From: Candidatus Bathyarchaeota archaeon
GTDB taxonomy: Archaea; Thermoproteota; Bathyarchaeia; 40CM-2-53-6
Assembly: GCA_005882895.1 (NCBI GenBank)
Contig: VBBD01000016.1
Coordinates: forward strand, 1-39,399
Direction of reading: 5' to 3'
DNA: 39,399 nt
Shown in pieces: positions 1-8,488 of the stretch. How positions within the stretch are numbered: the stretch's first letter is position 1; the number at the start of each line of letters is the position of its first letter. The translations under genes were made by a program, and so were the position numbers. The notes under the pieces were generated by a model. The model made no database searches. It worked only from the letters and a program-made list of their open reading frames with translations, and was not told the DNA's origin.

Positions 1-336
1 TACCAGGACCTTCTCCGAGGTTTCGCAGGGGTCATCCGGACCGGTGGGGACATGAAGAAGTTCTTCCAAGGCATAACAGACCACTTGTTCCAGAAACGCG
101 CTCTCTCCGTCCAATCATTCCTCGACTCGCTAGGAATCATCGCTGAGACCTACGTGCTCATGCTCATCGCCTTCCCACTGATGCTCGTCGTCATGCTCTC
201 GATCATGGCCTCTATCGGAGGAAACCTGGGAGGAGTGGACGTTTTCTCCTTCATGTACCTCCTAGCCTTCATACTCATACCAATATGCGGCGTAATGTTC
301 CTCTTCATCCTGGACACTATGCAGCCGAAAGGTTAG
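1..336 (+). CDS. Type II secretion system F family protein, C-terminal part (cut by window edge)
   Basis: The reading frame is open from base 1, so the gene starts before the window; the first in-frame ATG at 52 is internal. What remains is the end of a T2SS-F/TadB-like inner-membrane platform protein. A polar, basic cytoplasmic stretch (residues about 1-45, including LLRGFAGVIRTGGDMK) is followed by two hydrophobic helices separated by a short Gly-rich loop, the usual C-terminal layout of the F domain. It stops 12 nt before a second T2SS-F gene in the same direction, and such pairs are normal in archaeal Tad/type IV pilus-like loci. In that family the proteins form the membrane base on which the secretion ATPase acts. 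The ATPase gene would be expected to the left, outside the window. Confidence 0.8.
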   Translation, partial: YQDLLRGFAGVIRTGGDMKKFFQGITDHLFQKRALSVQSFLDSLGIIAETYVLMLIAFPLMLVVMLSIMASIGGNLGGVDVFSFMYLLAFILIPICGVMFLFILDTMQPKG

Positions 337-348
337 GAAAAAAGAAAA

Positions 349-1356
349 ATGTCACAACCCAACGAACCACCATCGGCACCGGTCCCACAGACTCCGGACG
401 CCGCAGTCCCCTCCAAGAAAGTCAAAAAGATCAAAGCGGATTCCGGGGGCGGGGGAGTGAGGGGGATCTTTGGTAAGGTCACTCGTAAACTTGTCTGGGT
501 CTTGAGCGGCGTGATCTTCGCTGGAATATTTTTCTGGGGACTCGTAGAAATCGCCCTCTTCGGCCCCACGCCTAGCGTTCCAATCGCTGGCTTGGTAGGC
601 AAGTTTAGCATCGATCGTTTCCTCCTCTTGGCCGGAATTATCGCGCTTATACCTCCAGCCATAGTCTACCTTGGAGAGTCCAAGCGAAGAGACGCCATCG
701 ATAACAACATTCCGCACTTGATCCGAGACATTGCTGACGCGGGTCGAAGCGGCATGACTCTGACGAGGTCTATCGAAATATCGGCAGAACGGGAATATGG
801 TCCATTGACGAAAGAGCTCAAAAAACTAATCGCGAAGATCAGCTTCAGAGTCCCCCTTGAGAGAGCTCTCCAGTACTTTGCAGATGCCACTGGTACAACC
901 CTTTCCAGAAGGAGCGCCATGCTGATCTCTGAAGCTAACAAGTCCGGAGGAGACATTCAAGAAAGCATGGAGTCCGTAGCCAAGCACGTGCAAGAGATAC
1001 AGTACTTGGAAAGGAAGAGGCGCGCGACTCTAAGGCCTTTCATAGGCGTCATGTACATCAGCTTCGCAGTATTCCTCGTCACAGTGTACCTCCTCATATC
1101 GAGCTTCTTCAAACAACTGGCCAACTCGACCTTTGGCGCTGGCTCGGGAAGCGCTGGGGGATTCGGGGGAGGATTCAGCTTCGTTAGTCTCCCGCTTGAC
1201 AAGATTACCACGGTATTCCTCTACATGGCCATGATAGAAGCGCTGTTCGCGGGGTTGGTGGGTGGAAAGATGGCAACAGGCTATCTCAAAGACGGGCTGA
1301 AGCATGCTATACTGCTCATGATGATATGCTTCGTAACCTTCGTCTTCTTCATCTAG
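349..1356 (+). CDS. Type II secretion system F family protein (TadC-like)
   Basis: The product is 335 residues. A Pro-rich, Lys-rich N-terminus is followed by membrane segments at about 49-70 and 92-108, a cytoplasmic T2SS-F core at about 115-225, and membrane helices at about 230-252, 288-310 and 317-335. The core carries typical family features: IPHLIRDIADAGRSGMTL near its start, the RVPLERAL stretch and a GGDIQESM segment. A Gly/Ser/Phe-rich loop at about 260-276 lies between helices. In the family it forms the inner-membrane platform of an archaeal pilus or secretion machine with the preceding protein, from which it is separated by 12 nt, so the two are probably co-transcribed. No pilin gene is visible nearby. 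Start is ATG at 349. Confidence 0.85.
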   Translation: MSQPNEPPSAPVPQTPDAAVPSKKVKKIKADSGGGGVRGIFGKVTRKLVWVLSGVIFAGIFFWGLVEIALFGPTPSVPIAGLVGKFSIDRFLLLAGIIALIPPAIVYLGESKRRDAIDNNIPHLIRDIADAGRSGMTLTRSIEISAEREYGPLTKELKKLIAKISFRVPLERALQYFADATGTTLSRRSAMLISEANKSGGDIQESMESVAKHVQEIQYLERKRRATLRPFIGVMYISFAVFLVTVYLLISSFFKQLANSTFGAGSGSAGGFGGGFSFVSLPLDKITTVFLYMAMIEALFAGLVGGKMATGYLKDGLKHAILLMMICFVTFVFFI

Positions 1357-1626
1357 GACCTCGTTTTCAAGCGTGGCGAAGAGTTACTTCCGGTTCCGCG
1401 CTGAACCGTCAGGAATCGAGGAAGCGTCTGGTCTTGCATGTTGCGAGCTCCTCTTCTGGGTAATGGTTGCTTACAAATCCGTCTGCGCCCCGTCGTTTCT
1501 CTCGCCTTGCAAAGTTTTCGCTTAGACCCGTCCGCGGGTAGGAGCAGTAGAACGCCCGTCTGGCACGATTCGGGTCCTGCCAGGAAGCGATTTCGGTTTC
1601 TCCGGGTGAAACCAGGTGTTCTTTCT

Positions 1627-1647
1627 CCGTTCAAACTGCCTGAACGG
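1627..1647. promoter_or_regulatory. Perfect inverted repeat (possible operator or hairpin)
   Basis: Arms CCGTTCA at 1627-1633 and TGAACGG at 1641-1647 are perfectly complementary around a 7-nt loop. The site is about 50 nt upstream of the TATA box of the small DNA-binding-like gene at 1729. It could be an operator or a chance hairpin. Confidence 0.3.
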
Positions 1648-1696
1648 ACGTTTAGACGGCATCCGGCATCGCAATTTGCCTGTTCAAAATTGTGGG

Positions 1697-1704
1697 CTTA
1701 TACC
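1697..1704 (+). promoter_or_regulatory. TATA box (CTTATACC)
   Basis: An archaeal TATA-like octamer is centred about 28 nt before the ATG at 1729, which predicts a leaderless or nearly leaderless transcript. It supports choosing 1729 over the upstream in-frame ATG at 1438. Confidence 0.55.
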
Positions 1705-1728
1705 GATCTATACCACAATGTATCTGTC

Positions 1729-1986
1729 ATGGCCAAGTTTATCTTCTCAATGGGGAACGAGAACTACCGGAAGCTGCAGCTCGAAGCCAAGACGAGAGAC
1801 GTGACCATCCAAGCGCTGATCCGCACCGTGGTCATACCCGAGTGGATTAGAACCCACATCGACACGACAGCAACGAACACGCACGCCAACCTCACCGAGA
1901 CATCGTCTCTCCTCAGCCACACGACCGGATTCATCGGCCAATCGCATCGTTCCCTGCCCCCGTCGGTTGGGCGGTCCCGGACCTAA
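1729..1986 (+). CDS. Small putative DNA-binding protein (ribbon-helix-helix-like)
   Basis: The product is 85 residues, starting at the ATG directly downstream of a TATA box. The N-terminal half (a short beta-like start AKFIFSMG, then helix ENYRKLQLEAKTRD and helix VTIQALIRTVVIPEW) resembles the compact ribbon-helix-helix folds of small archaeal regulators. The C-terminal 40 residues are Thr/Ser/His-rich and probably disordered. The frame remains open upstream to 1438, but that part looks non-coding. No named family is claimed. A role as a transcription regulator is inferred only from size and predicted fold, and its targets are unknown. Confidence 0.6.
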   Translation: MAKFIFSMGNENYRKLQLEAKTRDVTIQALIRTVVIPEWIRTHIDTTATNTHANLTETSSLLSHTTGFIGQSHRSLPPSVGRSRT

Positions 1987-2000
1987 CCCAACCTCCCGCC

Positions 2001-2006
2001 TTTTTT
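2001..2006 (+). terminator. Oligo-T terminator
   Basis: Six T residues lie 15 nt after the stop of the 1729 gene, in the 71-nt gap before the convergent CDC48 gene. Archaeal RNA polymerase terminates on such T runs. A short GAGCG/CGCTC hairpin follows at 2009-2022. Confidence 0.45.
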
Positions 2007-2057
2007 CCGAGCGGTCGCGCTCCAGCCCGGCCCTAGAAATCCCTCATCTCAACTTGT

Positions 2058-4277
2058 CTACGCCGGCGTAGGAACCTTTTGAAGGCCTGTCTTCGTGTCC
2101 GCAAACTGTTGCGAGAAGCGCTCGTACATTCTAAGCTCCTGGCCAGAAATCGGCTTAACCTTCTGCATAGCCTCGTCAAAATGACGCTTAGCCACCTTCA
2201 ACCCCTTAGCCCTCTTCTTCGCATCCTCCGCATCCTTCGCCTTCCCAATATGTTCCTTGATTGACAACATCACGGCAGTATTGCAGATAGACGCGATATC
2301 AGCTCCAGTGTATCCTTCCGTTTTCCTAGCAAGCTCGTCCAGCTTCACATCCTCAGCCAACGGCGTCTTCTTCGTATGAATTCGAAAGATCTGCTTTCTT
2401 GCCTCCGGATCCGGTGGGGGGACGAGCAGTAGCCTGTCGAATCTGCCCGGACGTAGTAGTGCCGGGTCCACGATGTCGGGTCTATTCGTGGCTGCGATTA
2501 TGATGACGTTCCTCAGCTCTTCCAGCCCGTCCATCTCAGTCAGGAACTGGCTGATCACCCTCTCCGTCACATTGGAGTCTCCCGAGCTGCTCCCACGGAC
2601 AGGTGCCACCGAGTCGATCTCGTCGAAGAAGATGATGCATGGCGATGCTTGGCGGGCCTTGCGAAAGACCTCTCTAATCGCCTTCTCCGACTCGCCAACA
2701 AACTTGTTGAGCAGCTCCGGACCCTTTACACTGATGAAGTTCGCCTCGCTCTCGTTCGCCGCAGCCTTCGCCAAGAGCGTCTTCCCAGTTCCAGGCGGAC
2801 CGTACAACAGCAATCCCTTCGGGGGAACGGCGTTCATCTGGGCGAAGAGTTCCGGATACTTCAGCGGCCATTCTATAGCCTCTCGAAGTTCTTCTTTAAC
2901 CCCCTCCAGCCCGCCAATATCCCCCCACTTGATATCCGGAACCTCCACCAAGACCTCCCGCATCGCCGAAGGTTCCACCTCCTTCAGCGCTTCTTGGAAG
3001 TCGCTCATTCGCACGATAATCTTGTTGAGAACTTCCACCGGGATGTTCTCCGCTTCCAAGTTGATCTCCGGCAGGATCCTGCGAAGCGCCCTGATAGCCG
3101 CCTCCTTTGCGAGCGCCTCCAAATCCGCTCCCACAAACCCGTGCGTAACATCAGCCAGCCTCTTCAGATCCACATCCTCCGCCAAAGGCATCCCCCGCGT
3201 GTGAATCTGCAAAATCTCCAATCTCCCATCCCGGTCCGGGACCCCGATCTCGATCTCCCGATCAAATCTTCCCGGCCGGCGGAGAGCAGGGTCTATCGAG
3301 TTGATCCGGTTTGTCGCTCCTATTACCACCACCTTACCACGCGATTGTAGGCCATCCATTACAGAAAGTAGTTGCGAAACAACGCGCTTCTCGACCTCAC
3401 CGGTAACCTCCTCCCGCTTCGGCGCGATCGAGTCTATCTCGTCGATGAAGATGATAGATGGCGCGTTCTCCTGGGCCTCTTTGAAAATCTCTCTGAGCCT
3501 CTCCTCGCTCTCACCGTAGAACTTGCTCATTATCTCCGGCCCACCAATACTGTAAAAGTTCGCGTTCGTCTCGCTCGCCACCGCCTTGGCAAGCAACGTC
3601 TTACCCGTCCCTGGTGGTCCGTGAAGAAGGACTCCTTTTGGCGCCTCGACCCCCAGCCGCTCAAACAGTTCCGGATGTCTCAGGGGAAGTTCTATCATCT
3701 CCCGGACTTTCTGGATGACGGGCCGAAGGCCTCCAATGTCCTCGTACGCGATCCTCGGGATTGCTCTAGGCGCTTCTTTGACTTGTTCGCCGACAGTGAC
3801 TTGTGTCTGGTCTGTGACGATTACGGCTTCCGCGGTCGGAGTGGTGCTTGTAACAACGAGGTCGATTTTGCGACCCATCACGTTTATCGGAACGTAGTCT
3901 CCGCGTGCTAAGACTCGGCCTTCCAGGATCTGGCTGAGATATTCCTCTCCTCCTACAATCCGGAGCGGTTCGGTTGGTGCCAGGGTGAGACGCTGGGCGA
4001 TCTTCGCCTCTATCTTCCTAATTGTGACCTTGTCGTCGATCGAAACTCCAGCATTATTCCTGAGATACCCATCGATACGTATCGTTCCCTTGCCGAAATC
4101 CGACTCGTATCCTGGCCATGAAAGAGCCGTTGTCTTCTTCTTACCAATAATCTGAATCACATCGCCTGAGGTCAGGCCGAGTTCATCCACAACTTTCGGG
4201 TCTACTCGAGCGATGCCTCGACCGACATCTCTCTGATACGCATCCGCCACTCTAAGCGTCAGGGTCTTTTCCGGCAA
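2058..4277 (-). CDS. CDC48/VCP-like AAA+ ATPase
   Basis: The product is 739 residues, a full-length archaeal VAT/CDC48 unfoldase. The N-terminal double-psi barrel and CDC48 domain 2 occupy about 1-185. The D1 ring has a Walker A GPPGTGKT near 219-226 and Walker [10 protein letters not shown]. The D2 ring has a second GPPGTGKT near 491-498 and [10 protein letters not shown], followed by the arginine-finger helix region (RPGRFDR in both rings). The family forms a hexameric ring that unfolds proteins using ATP and passes them to the proteasome or releases them from complexes. The start is TTG, supported by a GAGG motif 7 nt upstream. The C-terminus ends KVPTPA and shows no clear HbYX proteasome-docking motif. 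It is a single gene, transcribed away from the DJ-1/PfpI gene. Confidence 0.97.
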   Translation of the reverse strand: MPEKTLTLRVADAYQRDVGRGIARVDPKVVDELGLTSGDVIQIIGKKKTTALSWPGYESDFGKGTIRIDGYLRNNAGVSIDDKVTIRKIEAKIAQRLTLAPTEPLRIVGGEEYLSQILEGRVLARGDYVPINVMGRKIDLVVTSTTPTAEAVIVTDQTQVTVGEQVKEAPRAIPRIAYEDIGGLRPVIQKVREMIELPLRHPELFERLGVEAPKGVLLHGPPGTGKTLLAKAVASETNANFYSIGGPEIMSKFYGESEERLREIFKEAQENAPSIIFIDEIDSIAPKREEVTGEVEKRVVSQLLSVMDGLQSRGKVVVIGATNRINSIDPALRRPGRFDREIEIGVPDRDGRLEILQIHTRGMPLAEDVDLKRLADVTHGFVGADLEALAKEAAIRALRRILPEINLEAENIPVEVLNKIIVRMSDFQEALKEVEPSAMREVLVEVPDIKWGDIGGLEGVKEELREAIEWPLKYPELFAQMNAVPPKGLLLYGPPGTGKTLLAKAAANESEANFISVKGPELLNKFVGESEKAIREVFRKARQASPCIIFFDEIDSVAPVRGSSSGDSNVTERVISQFLTEMDGLEELRNVIIIAATNRPDIVDPALLRPGRFDRLLLVPPPDPEARKQIFRIHTKKTPLAEDVKLDELARKTEGYTGADIASICNTAVMLSIKEHIGKAKDAEDAKKRAKGLKVAKRHFDEAMQKVKPISGQELRMYERFSQQFADTKTGLQKVPTPA

Positions 4278-4380
4278 AGTCGATCCTCTGAACTTCCGTC
4301 AGGGCGAAATCATCCTTCGGGTAATAACTCTACCTGACTCCTATCGAGACAGGTCATTGCCGTATTTTCAGGGGGAGTTT

Positions 4381-4935
4381 CTATCTTGGTCGCGGAACCT
4401 GCAATAGCTGTGGCTTCCGAAAGACCTCTATCATCGCTCGTGCGAATTCGGAGAGATCGCTGGGGACTCTTGAGGTAACGAGGTTTCCGTCAATCACTAC
4501 AGCCTTGTCGACATAGCGCGCACCGGCGTTGATCATGTCATCCCTTATTCCCGCAACACAGGTTAGCGTCCTGTTCTTCACAATCCCCGCGGACGCCAGC
4601 ACCTGTCCGGCATGGCAGATCGCGGCAATAGGTTTGCCCTGAGAGTCGAAATCCTTTACAAATTTGAGGATCTTGTTGTTGAGTCGTAGTTTCTCTGGCG
4701 ATTTGCCTCCTGGAACAACTAGAAAGTCGAAGCTCTCTGCACTTGCGTCATCAATCGATTCGTTAGGTGTGATCGAGTATCCTTTCTTGCCCTTGATAGG
4801 GTCCCTGGTCAGCCCGATGACTAATGTCCTGATTCCTTCCTCTTGCAACCGGTACATGGGATGGAATAGTTCTAGGTCCTCGAACTCATCTGTGGCAATT
4901 AGGGCTGCTGTCTTTCCTTTTAGATCGTTTGGCAC
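4381..4935 (-). CDS. DJ-1/PfpI family protein (type 1 glutamine amidotransferase-like)
   Basis: The product is 184 residues, the usual length for the family. The flavodoxin-like fold starts with KTAALIATDEFEDLELFHP. The FDFLVVPGGKSPEKLR segment is the typical Gly-Gly turn. The nucleophile elbow is AAICHAGQ, with the conserved Cys followed by His. The C-terminal DGNLVTSRVPSDLSEFARAM matches the family end, in which many members read TSR-x-P-x-D. PfpI-like members are described as intracellular proteases or chaperone/deglycase-type proteins, and the actual substrate cannot be read from sequence. Start is GTG; a TATA-like element (complement of 4983-4988) lies about 50 nt upstream. It sits upstream of CDC48 on the same strand with a 103-nt gap, so it is probably a separate unit. 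Confidence 0.93.
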   Translation of the reverse strand: MPNDLKGKTAALIATDEFEDLELFHPMYRLQEEGIRTLVIGLTRDPIKGKKGYSITPNESIDDASAESFDFLVVPGGKSPEKLRLNNKILKFVKDFDSQGKPIAAICHAGQVLASAGIVKNRTLTCVAGIRDDMINAGARYVDKAVVIDGNLVTSRVPSDLSEFARAMIEVFRKPQLLQVPRPR

Positions 4936-5068
4936 TGTCTACAACCAACTAAGGCTTGACCAGTTACTTGAATTTGGCTGGCTATAATGGCTTTTTGGGC
5001 GGCTTTGCGATTTCTGGGTTTCAGCGCTGTCCTTGAAGCGCTGATCCACCTATACTGGTCCCGTGTGA

Positions 5069-5075
5069 TTTATAG
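5069..5075 (+). promoter_or_regulatory. TATA box for the Sssca1-like gene
   Basis: TTTATAG lies 34 nt before the first possible start (TTG at 5109) and predicts a transcription start near 5097, giving a very short leader. Confidence 0.5.
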
Positions 5076-5108
5076 CGCGCTGAGCACGCTATTCCTGTTA
5101 GGTCGAAC

Positions 5109-5462
5109 TTGTCGGAGGATGTGAAGCGTATGGCGGACCTGTTGAAGTCAGGCGCCACCATGCTCTCTGACGTCTGTCCCGTGTGCGGAACGCCCTTGTT
5201 CAAGGTGAAAGGCGAGGTCTTCTGCGCGAAATGTAACAAGCCTGTGGTCTATCAGAAGGCAATGTCGCCTCAAGCCACCCTCTCTCCAGGCTATATTCTG
5301 GATTCGGTTGAGATGACGATTGTCAGCAAGATCAGTGAGGCAAATGATGCTTTGAAGGTTGAGAAGGATCCTGAGAAGCTGTCGGTTTACAGCAACCTCG
5401 TTTTCGGCTGGCTATCGACGCTGGAGAAGCTGCGTAGTCTAAAAGAGTCTTTCAAGGAATAG
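5109..5462 (+). CDS. Sssca1/autoantigen p27-like zinc-ribbon protein
   Basis: The product is 117 residues. The N-terminal segment MADLLKSGATMLSDVCPVCG with a second Cys pair (CAKC, residues about 46-49) matches the archaeal Sjogren syndrome/scleroderma autoantigen 1 family, a zinc ribbon preceded by a short amphipathic helix. The rest is helical and charged. Family function is not established. Start choice is open: TTG 5109 fits the TATA box, while GTG 5121 or ATG 5130 (11 nt after a GGAGG at 5114-5118) are also possible. The 3' end overlaps the convergent Hjc-like gene by 11 nt, a compact arrangement. Confidence 0.85.
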   Translation: MSEDVKRMADLLKSGATMLSDVCPVCGTPLFKVKGEVFCAKCNKPVVYQKAMSPQATLSPGYILDSVEMTIVSKISEANDALKVEKDPEKLSVYSNLVFGWLSTLEKLRSLKESFKE

Positions 5463-5787
5463 CTGCAAGGTTCTTCGGGTCGAAGAGTTTTCCATCTGCG
5501 AGGTTTGTCAGTTCTACTCTGCGTCTCCTGCGTTTAGCCAGTATTATCGGCGTGCCTGCTTGCTCGGCCAGTCCTAGAAGCTCTTTCTTCCTGTCTTTTC
5601 CCAGGAACGATCGGTCTGTTTTGCATTCTATCAAGAACGATTTCCCATCTCTCATACACACCAGATCGATGGGTTTCGATTGCGCTGCTCTGATAACCAC
5701 GTATCCTTCTCTCCGAAAGATATCTCTGATTCTATACTCTAGCCTTCGACCGGTCTCGTAATTCGACAAGTTGTCCCGGCTGTTCAA
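5452..5787 (-). CDS. hjc: Holliday junction resolvase Hjc-like nuclease
   Basis: The product is 111 residues, close to the usual 110-140 of archaeal Hjc. The PD-(D/E)XK core is visible: a conserved N-terminal Glu in the helix GRRLEYRIRDIF, the Asp in KPIDLVCM, and the ExK pair in FLIECKTDRS. A basic C-terminal strand (AKRRRRRVEL) would contact DNA. The enzyme resolves four-way junctions during recombination and replication repair. The start is TTG at 5787; an in-frame TTG at 5769, just before SNYETG, may be the true start. It is convergent with, and overlaps, the Sssca1-like gene. Confidence 0.9.
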   Translation of the reverse strand: MNSRDNLSNYETGRRLEYRIRDIFRREGYVVIRAAQSKPIDLVCMRDGKSFLIECKTDRSFLGKDRKKELLGLAEQAGTPIILAKRRRRRVELTNLADGKLFDPKNLAAIP

Positions 5788-6213
5788 ACATTCAGTCTCT
5801 TAAGAAGAGTGGACAAGTCCGAAACTATTCGGGCTTCACATAACCGGGCGCTTTTCTTCCTGCCAAGAACAGGGGCTGGCTAGAATTCAGCAAACCACCT
5901 GGATGCTGAGACACGTTCGAAAACCGTGCCCATTTCCACAAGCGGGACCGCGAGACCATCCTTCTTTAGCAAATCGCCCATCACCAGCCCTGATCCCGAA
6001 TCTAAGCTCACGATTTCTAGAACATGATCTTCCACGCTTATCCCTAGGGGAATCCTCGGGGATCGAAAAGACAAAACAGGCCGACAACATGCCCGTCTCA
6101 AAGAAACAAACCCCAAATCTCGTTCAGATAGGAAACGGGTCGGGGAAAAGAATGGTCCAGATTGTGACTATGGTTCCGCGACGCAAAAGAGGTTGCGGGA
6201 AGAGACAAAAATG

Positions 6214-6293
6214 GAAAATCGCCCATTTTCCGCCCCGATCTCGAATCTGGAACCCCTCCTGTAACTCTCCCGAAATTCGTTCGGAATTGTCGC
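6214..6293 (-). repeat. Dispersed intergenic repeat, copy 1
   Basis: Read on the minus strand, this element resembles 11500-11577 and 30983-31060. Shared landmarks are a CCGA(A/G)CGA(T/A)TTT motif near one end, an AATCG(A/G)GA(T/C)-type block in the middle, and GGCGATTT at the other end. Length is about 80 nt and divergence is substantial. Confidence 0.45.
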
Positions 6294-6542
6294 GATCTCC
6301 GCCAGGCGTTCCCAGCCTGAACTGTGCCCTGAATCACCTGTCTCGCCTGGAATCCACGCCACACAGGAAATGTTCTAGAAAATAGGGGATCTTAGCGACC
6401 CTGTCTTGCGCCGCGTGTATGGTTCCCTTGGACTATTGTGAAACTAACCTGTGAGAGAACGAAAGTACAGATTTCTCGCCAATAACGATTAGTTCCGGTT
6501 CTGCGCAGCCCAGTCTGCGTCATCTGTTAGGGAAATGGAAAT

Positions 6543-6550
6543 CTTTTAAT
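6543..6550 (+). promoter_or_regulatory. TATA-like box for UPF0147 gene
   Basis: CTTTTAAT, centred near 6547, predicts transcription from about 6573 and therefore favours translation from ATG 6585. Confidence 0.45.
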
Positions 6551-6584
6551 CGGAACCCAGCCCGTCCTCGCCTTCTGGGCTAGG

Positions 6585-6909
6585 ATGCATACAGAGTCGA
6601 GACGCCCCTCCAACAAACTGGTGAAAGCGCCTGCAAAAAGCAAAACGGAAAGAAGAATACGAGACACGGATAAAACAGGCCCTAGCCGTACTCAACGAAG
6701 TCTCCAATGACAACACCACCCCGCGAAACATCCGACGCGCAGCCAAAGGCGCCATGGACGCGCTCCAAGCACAAGGACACACAATAGGAGTCCGCGCCTC
6801 AAACGCCATCTCAACACTAGACGAGATCAGCCAAGACCCTAACATGCCCCCGTACACCCGCGTAAAACTCTGGAACGTCGCAAGCCTTCTCGAAGCAGTG
6901 AAAGACTAG
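6585..6909 (+). CDS. UPF0147 family protein with apparent +1 frameshift near its start
   Basis: The frame ending at the stop 6907-6909 encodes a clear UPF0147 protein: ALAVLNEVSNDNTTPRNIRR, then RASNAISTLDEISQDPN and a C-terminal RVKLWNVASLLEAVKD. That frame is closed by a TGA at 6622-6624 and has no ATG, GTG or TTG before the core. The frame from ATG 6585, which has a good TATA box, is open across the start region but shifts into the wrong frame. Joining them requires removing one base between about 6622 and 6660, and an A5G run at 6635-6640 is a likely place. The cause may be a sequencing error, a non-standard start, a programmed shift or real decay. UPF0147 proteins are small helical archaeal proteins of unknown function, about 90 residues long. 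Confidence 0.75.
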
Positions 6910-6936
6910 CGACTGTTCGCGCCTTTCTCTTCGGCC

Positions 6937-7980
6937 GTGACGAAGCGGACTCCAGCTCCGCATCCTGAGTCTGAGAACCTGTTTTTCGGACAAGTATTTA
7001 TCGCCAGTCGCCACAACCGTAGCCTGCTTGGAGCGGGGACCCTGAGAGGAAACCGGCTTCTACCCTTCCTTGTCGCGCTCATACTCCTAGCATTCGCCCT
7101 TGGCTCCCTTACAAAGAGCCAACCCGGAGGATCACTGCTTCTGAACTCCTATTGGCTGATCTATATTCTCTCACTCGCACCTCTCATCGGCCTGGGGCTC
7201 GTCATAGTAATGATAATCTTTCTAATCTACAACTGGCGCTTACTCTCCGACGCCCTCGGCCATGGAATCGCGAGAAAGAGAAGCCGGCAGAAGAAGGGGA
7301 AGTCGAAGACCCTCACGATAATTATCTGGATGGCTGCTTGGGCCCTCGCTATAGTGGTCCTTACCTCAAGGTGTGGAGGATTCATCTGCCGGGCCACTCC
7401 AGATTTGAATGTCACCTCCCAATTCACCGGCCCTGTGTTAGGAGCTGGAACAACCTCGACGCTTCCCCTACTGGGAACCGTTGCCCAACTGAGCAACCTT
7501 GCTCAGTCAAACTGGTTCTACTTCGCCATATTGGGCCTGATAATCGTAAGCTGCGTGATCGTCGTCCGTGGCATCAAGGTTTCCTGGCAGGAAACCAAGG
7601 CAGACTTGATTACTCAAATTCCCCTGCCCCGCCCTGAGGGGATCGAAGCCGTCGAGGACGCAATTCACATTCTGAAGAATGAAACAACATTGGACCCACG
7701 GATAAGAATCATCAACAGTTACCAGAGCATGATCCAACGAGCCCAAGGTGTGGGCACCAGAATTACATCAGATCAGACCGCTCGGGAACTGGAGGCGGCT
7801 ATACGCAATATGCTTGGAGTCAATAGCCCTGCCATCAAGGAGCTTACTAGCCTCTTCGAGGAAGCACGGTACAGTCTTCATCCTATCACTGAGGACGATG
7901 CTGGGCGAGCGCAACGATGCCTTTTGGACATCAGCGGACAGATGGACCTTCGACTCAATGTTCTGAAAATTGAAACGTAG
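6937..7980 (+). CDS. Membrane protein with DUF4129-like C-terminal domain
   Basis: The product is 347 residues with a GTG start. Membrane helices lie at about 35-53, 69-93, 130-146 and 190-209, with an extracytoplasmic loop between the last two containing two Cys. The cytoplasmic C-terminus (about 230-345), including LDPRIRIINSYQSMIQRAQG, RITSDQTARELEAAIR and SLFEEARYSLHPITEDDAGR, matches the DUF4129 domain. That domain is found beside or fused to transglutaminase proteins in MoxR/DUF58 operons. It heads a five-gene operon, overlapping the next gene by 11 nt. Function in such operons is not established and is thought to concern cell-envelope assembly or chaperoning. Confidence 0.85.
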   Translation: MTKRTPAPHPESENLFFGQVFIASRHNRSLLGAGTLRGNRLLPFLVALILLAFALGSLTKSQPGGSLLLNSYWLIYILSLAPLIGLGLVIVMIIFLIYNWRLLSDALGHGIARKRSRQKKGKSKTLTIIIWMAAWALAIVVLTSRCGGFICRATPDLNVTSQFTGPVLGAGTTSTLPLLGTVAQLSNLAQSNWFYFAILGLIIVSCVIVVRGIKVSWQETKADLITQIPLPRPEGIEAVEDAIHILKNETTLDPRIRIINSYQSMIQRAQGVGTRITSDQTARELEAAIRNMLGVNSPAIKELTSLFEEARYSLHPITEDDAGRAQRCLLDISGQMDLRLNVLKIET

Positions 7981-8488
7981 AACCATAAGACTTTTGGCCT
8001 TTGCCTCAGCAGTCTACGTTCTACTCCTCGTACTGCTTCGAAGTGTCATACCTGAGGCGCTGACCCCTACCGTGACCCTCCTGGCTCTTCCCCTAGTCTT
8101 GCTATCTCTGATTCTCGCTGTTGACCTTTCGGATCGGGCTACAGTCCCTTCAGAGACTATAGCCCGAGAGGATCCTAGAAGATTGCGTGCGAGAGACATA
8201 CAGTCTCTCACAAGACAAGTAGAGGTTGCGGCCAAGGCAAGCCCTGCCTATTTCGAGACTATCCTTCGCGGCCGCCTTCGCGATCTCCTGGCGGAGAAAG
8301 TGAGCTTGGAAACCGGAACAGACAATGAATATGTGAAGCGCGCCCTCGCAGACCATGATCTGGGTCCGCGACTGATCAAAGATCCAGAGCTCTGCAAGCT
8401 ACTATATTACTCTCCTCCGCGAGGAGGAGAGGCACGTCTCCAATTGCTCCGACAAATTATCGATAGAATAGAAGGCTGGAAGGCTTGA
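7970..8488 (+). CDS. Two-helix membrane protein of MoxR operon
   Basis: The product is 172 residues with a TTG start that overlaps the preceding gene by 11 nt. Two membrane helices at about 8-24 and 32-50 are followed by a soluble, charged, helical domain (about 55-172). This is the usual layout of the small uncharacterized membrane protein placed between DUF4129 and MoxR genes in archaea. I do not recognise a named domain with certainty. Its stop overlaps the MoxR start (TTGA), which indicates translational coupling. Confidence 0.8.
   Translation: MKRRTIRLLAFASAVYVLLLVLLRSVIPEALTPTVTLLALPLVLLSLILAVDLSDRATVPSETIAREDPRRLRARDIQSLTRQVEVAAKASPAYFETILRGRLRDLLAEKVSLETGTDNEYVKRALADHDLGPRLIKDPELCKLLYYSPPRGGEARLQLLRQIIDRIEGWKA

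Larger units (their letters stand above)
1357..1728. other. Intergenic region upstream of small DNA-binding-like gene
   Basis: No convincing gene is seen. An open frame runs through here into the next gene from 1438, but its Arg/Ser/Pro-rich content looks non-coding and the promoter sits at its 3' end. A perfect 7-bp inverted repeat with a 7-nt loop lies at 1627-1647 (CCGTTCA and TGAACGG). Confidence 0.5.
5788..6584. other. Long intergenic region (about 800 nt), no convincing gene
   Basis: Short open frames exist on both strands (for example 5880-6116 minus and 5903-6385 plus), but none has a recognizable family, ribosome site or promoter. It contains one copy of a dispersed intergenic repeat (6214-6293, minus orientation) and, at its right end, the promoter of the UPF0147 gene. 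Confidence 0.55.

Noticed and set aside
1438-1728. Upstream extension of the small DNA-binding-like protein to ATG 1438
   Set aside because: The extra 97 residues are Arg/Ser/Pro-rich with no fold, and the TATA box lies inside them directly before ATG 1729.
2473-3911. Several long plus-strand open frames opposite CDC48
   Set aside because: They are antisense shadows of a strongly conserved AAA+ gene and have low-complexity translations.
5880-6385. Small frames on both strands in the 800-nt gap
   Set aside because: No ribosome site, promoter or family resemblance, and they overlap each other and a dispersed repeat.
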